From: Bacteroidota bacterium
GTDB lineage: Bacteria > Bacteroidota > Ignavibacteria > Ignavibacteriales > Ignavibacteriaceae
Assembly: GCA_023433685.1 (NCBI GenBank)
Contig: JAEYUD010000167.1
Coordinates: 1-23,490, forward strand
Length of the DNA stretch: 23,490 nucleotides
Direction of reading: 5' to 3'
Below the pieces are notes generated by a model. The model made no database searches. It saw only the letters and a list, made by a program, of their open reading frames with translations, and was not told where the DNA came from. Shown here one piece after another: positions 22,655-23,490 of this stretch. Every line of letters begins with the position of its first letter. Positions within the stretch are counted from its first letter, which is position 1. The position numbers were made by a program, and so were the translations under genes.

Positions 22655-23490
22655 TATCTCAAACCAACTTTAAAATTCAACCCGTTGGCAGCCTTCATTA
22701 TGATCCCGGGGTCGGTTTTCGGCGGCAATTCCCCGGTATATGTAAACTTGAAACGGGGGGTCAACTTCGAGAGTATTAATTCCATTTCGAACATCGCGAG
22801 CCTGCGGCCCGTGCAGATGTGGGGACCCTGACCGAATGGGATATAGTGAAAATGATTAACCTCCGGCTGGTCTTCACCCACAAATCTTTCCGGATTAAAA
22901 GTTTCCGGATCCTCCCAGAATTTTGGAGTCCTGTGCAGAAGGTAGGGTGAGATCATCAGGTATGAGTTTTCAGGGAAATAAAGCCCCTCGATCTGTTCGC
23001 CCGATGTAACGATACGGTAGAATGCCCAGGCAGGCGGATACAACCTGAGCGCCTCATTAATAACACTTCTGAGATAGCTGTTACCCGGTTTCCCTGCCGG
23101 AATGTTGTCATCATCCGGCGTTGCGGTCACTTCACCGGCGGCAAGTATTTTTTCGTCCGTCCCGGGATGGGTCGAGATCAGATACTGTGACCACGAAAGC
23201 CCTTCGGCAACGGTATCAAAACCGGCGAACAGAAAGGTCATTATCTCATCGCGAACCTGCACGTCATCTATCTCCCCTCTTCCCTTAAGTTCTTTTAATA
23301 TCGAGGTCAGGGCTCCCGGTTCAAGATCACCAGACATTATCCTGCCGAAGAAACCGGCTACAAAATCTTCAAGAAAACGAAGTGAATTGGTGTAATAGTC
23401 AGGCGGGGAATACTTTTGCCCTAAAAGCCCAATAAAAGCAGATTTAACGTTCCGGATCAACTCACCGCGTATACTTGTATAGTCGAGCAC
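22654..23490 (-). CDS. Cytochrome P450 (N-terminus beyond the window)
   Basis: C-terminal 278 residues of a P450; about 170 residues of the usual 450 lie outside. Visible landmarks: I-helix oxygen-binding motif AGFDT (89-93), K-helix ExxR in NEALRLYPP (E146, R149), the PERF motif FNPERF (198-203), and the heme loop FGQGPHICTG (219-228) with the axial Cys at 226. All are intact, so the enzyme should be a functional monooxygenase. No ferredoxin or reductase is in the window. Its stop overlaps the start of the CFA-like gene by one base, so a lipid or acyl substrate is a fair guess, but carotenoid or terpenoid substrates are equally possible from the sequence. The leftmost coding codon seen (GTG) is only the window edge and not the start. 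Confidence 0.92.
   Translation of the reverse strand: MLDYTSIRGELIRNVKSAFIGLLGQKYSPPDYYTNSLRFLEDFVAGFFGRIMSGDLEPGALTSILKELKGRGEIDDVQVRDEIMTFLFAGFDTVAEGLSWSQYLISTHPGTDEKILAAGEVTATPDDDNIPAGKPGNSYLRSVINEALRLYPPAWAFYRIVTSGEQIEGLYFPENSYLMISPYLLHRTPKFWEDPETFNPERFVGEDQPEVNHFHYIPFGQGPHICTGRRLAMFEMELILSKLTPRFKFTYTGELPPKTDPGIIMKAANGLNFKVGLR

Overview
The window looks like a chromosomal segment from a member of the Bacteroidota/Chlorobi superphylum, most likely Ignavibacteria or a close relative. Three secreted proteins end in the type IX secretion (Por) sorting domain with the NYPNPFNP-type signature. A TTTG-N20-TAnnTTTG promoter is visible at 4018-4049 and isolated TAnnTTTG boxes occur elsewhere. The phylum is inferred from these traits; no rRNA or tRNA gene was found.

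Layout. 1-386: repeat-derived non-coding DNA, then three 18-bp palindromes at exact 32-bp spacing directly before an AAA_14/DUF4143 ATPase gene (387-1622, +). 1662-2576 (-): an Mrr-type restriction endonuclease, convergent with the ATPase. 2693-4774 (-): a secreted Asp-box propeller protein with a sorting domain, two tandem membrane microproteins (40 and 36 aa), and a possible small secreted protein. 4875-8596 (-): a probable operon of a sortable AGE-family sugar epimerase homologue, a HAD phosphatase and a soluble PAS histidine kinase. 8698-9609 (+): a TIGR01777 SDR epimerase. 9788-11500 (+): an AAA-ATPase-like/PD-(D/E)XK protein. 11566-13056 (-): a sortable PQQ-type sugar dehydrogenase. 13267-13572 (-) and 13652-14359 (+): a divergent pair, a small Cys-rich membrane protein and an outer-membrane beta-barrel. 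14394-18858 (-): a secreted GH13 amylase directly followed by the debranching enzyme GlgX. 18859-19576: mainly non-coding, with a strong terminator, a doubtful small ORF and a perfect tandem repeat. 19577-23490 (-): a tightly packed run of cytochrome P450 (cut by the window edge), CFA-synthase-like methyltransferase, an HD-PycTM (Pycsar-effector-like) fusion protein and a SixA-type phosphatase, with 1-nt and 4-nt overlaps at two junctions.

How genes work together. The amylase/GlgX pair and perhaps the AGE epimerase and sugar dehydrogenase indicate use of external polysaccharides and sugars, with several enzymes carrying surface or secretion signals. P450 and the CFA-like enzyme are translationally coupled and probably act on the same lipid. 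The HD-PycTM protein and SixA phosphatase are also coupled and look like a signalling or defence-related pair. The Mrr nuclease, DUF4143 ATPase and AAA/PD-(D/E)XK protein are accessory genes with mobile or defence character, interspersed with short dispersed repeats.
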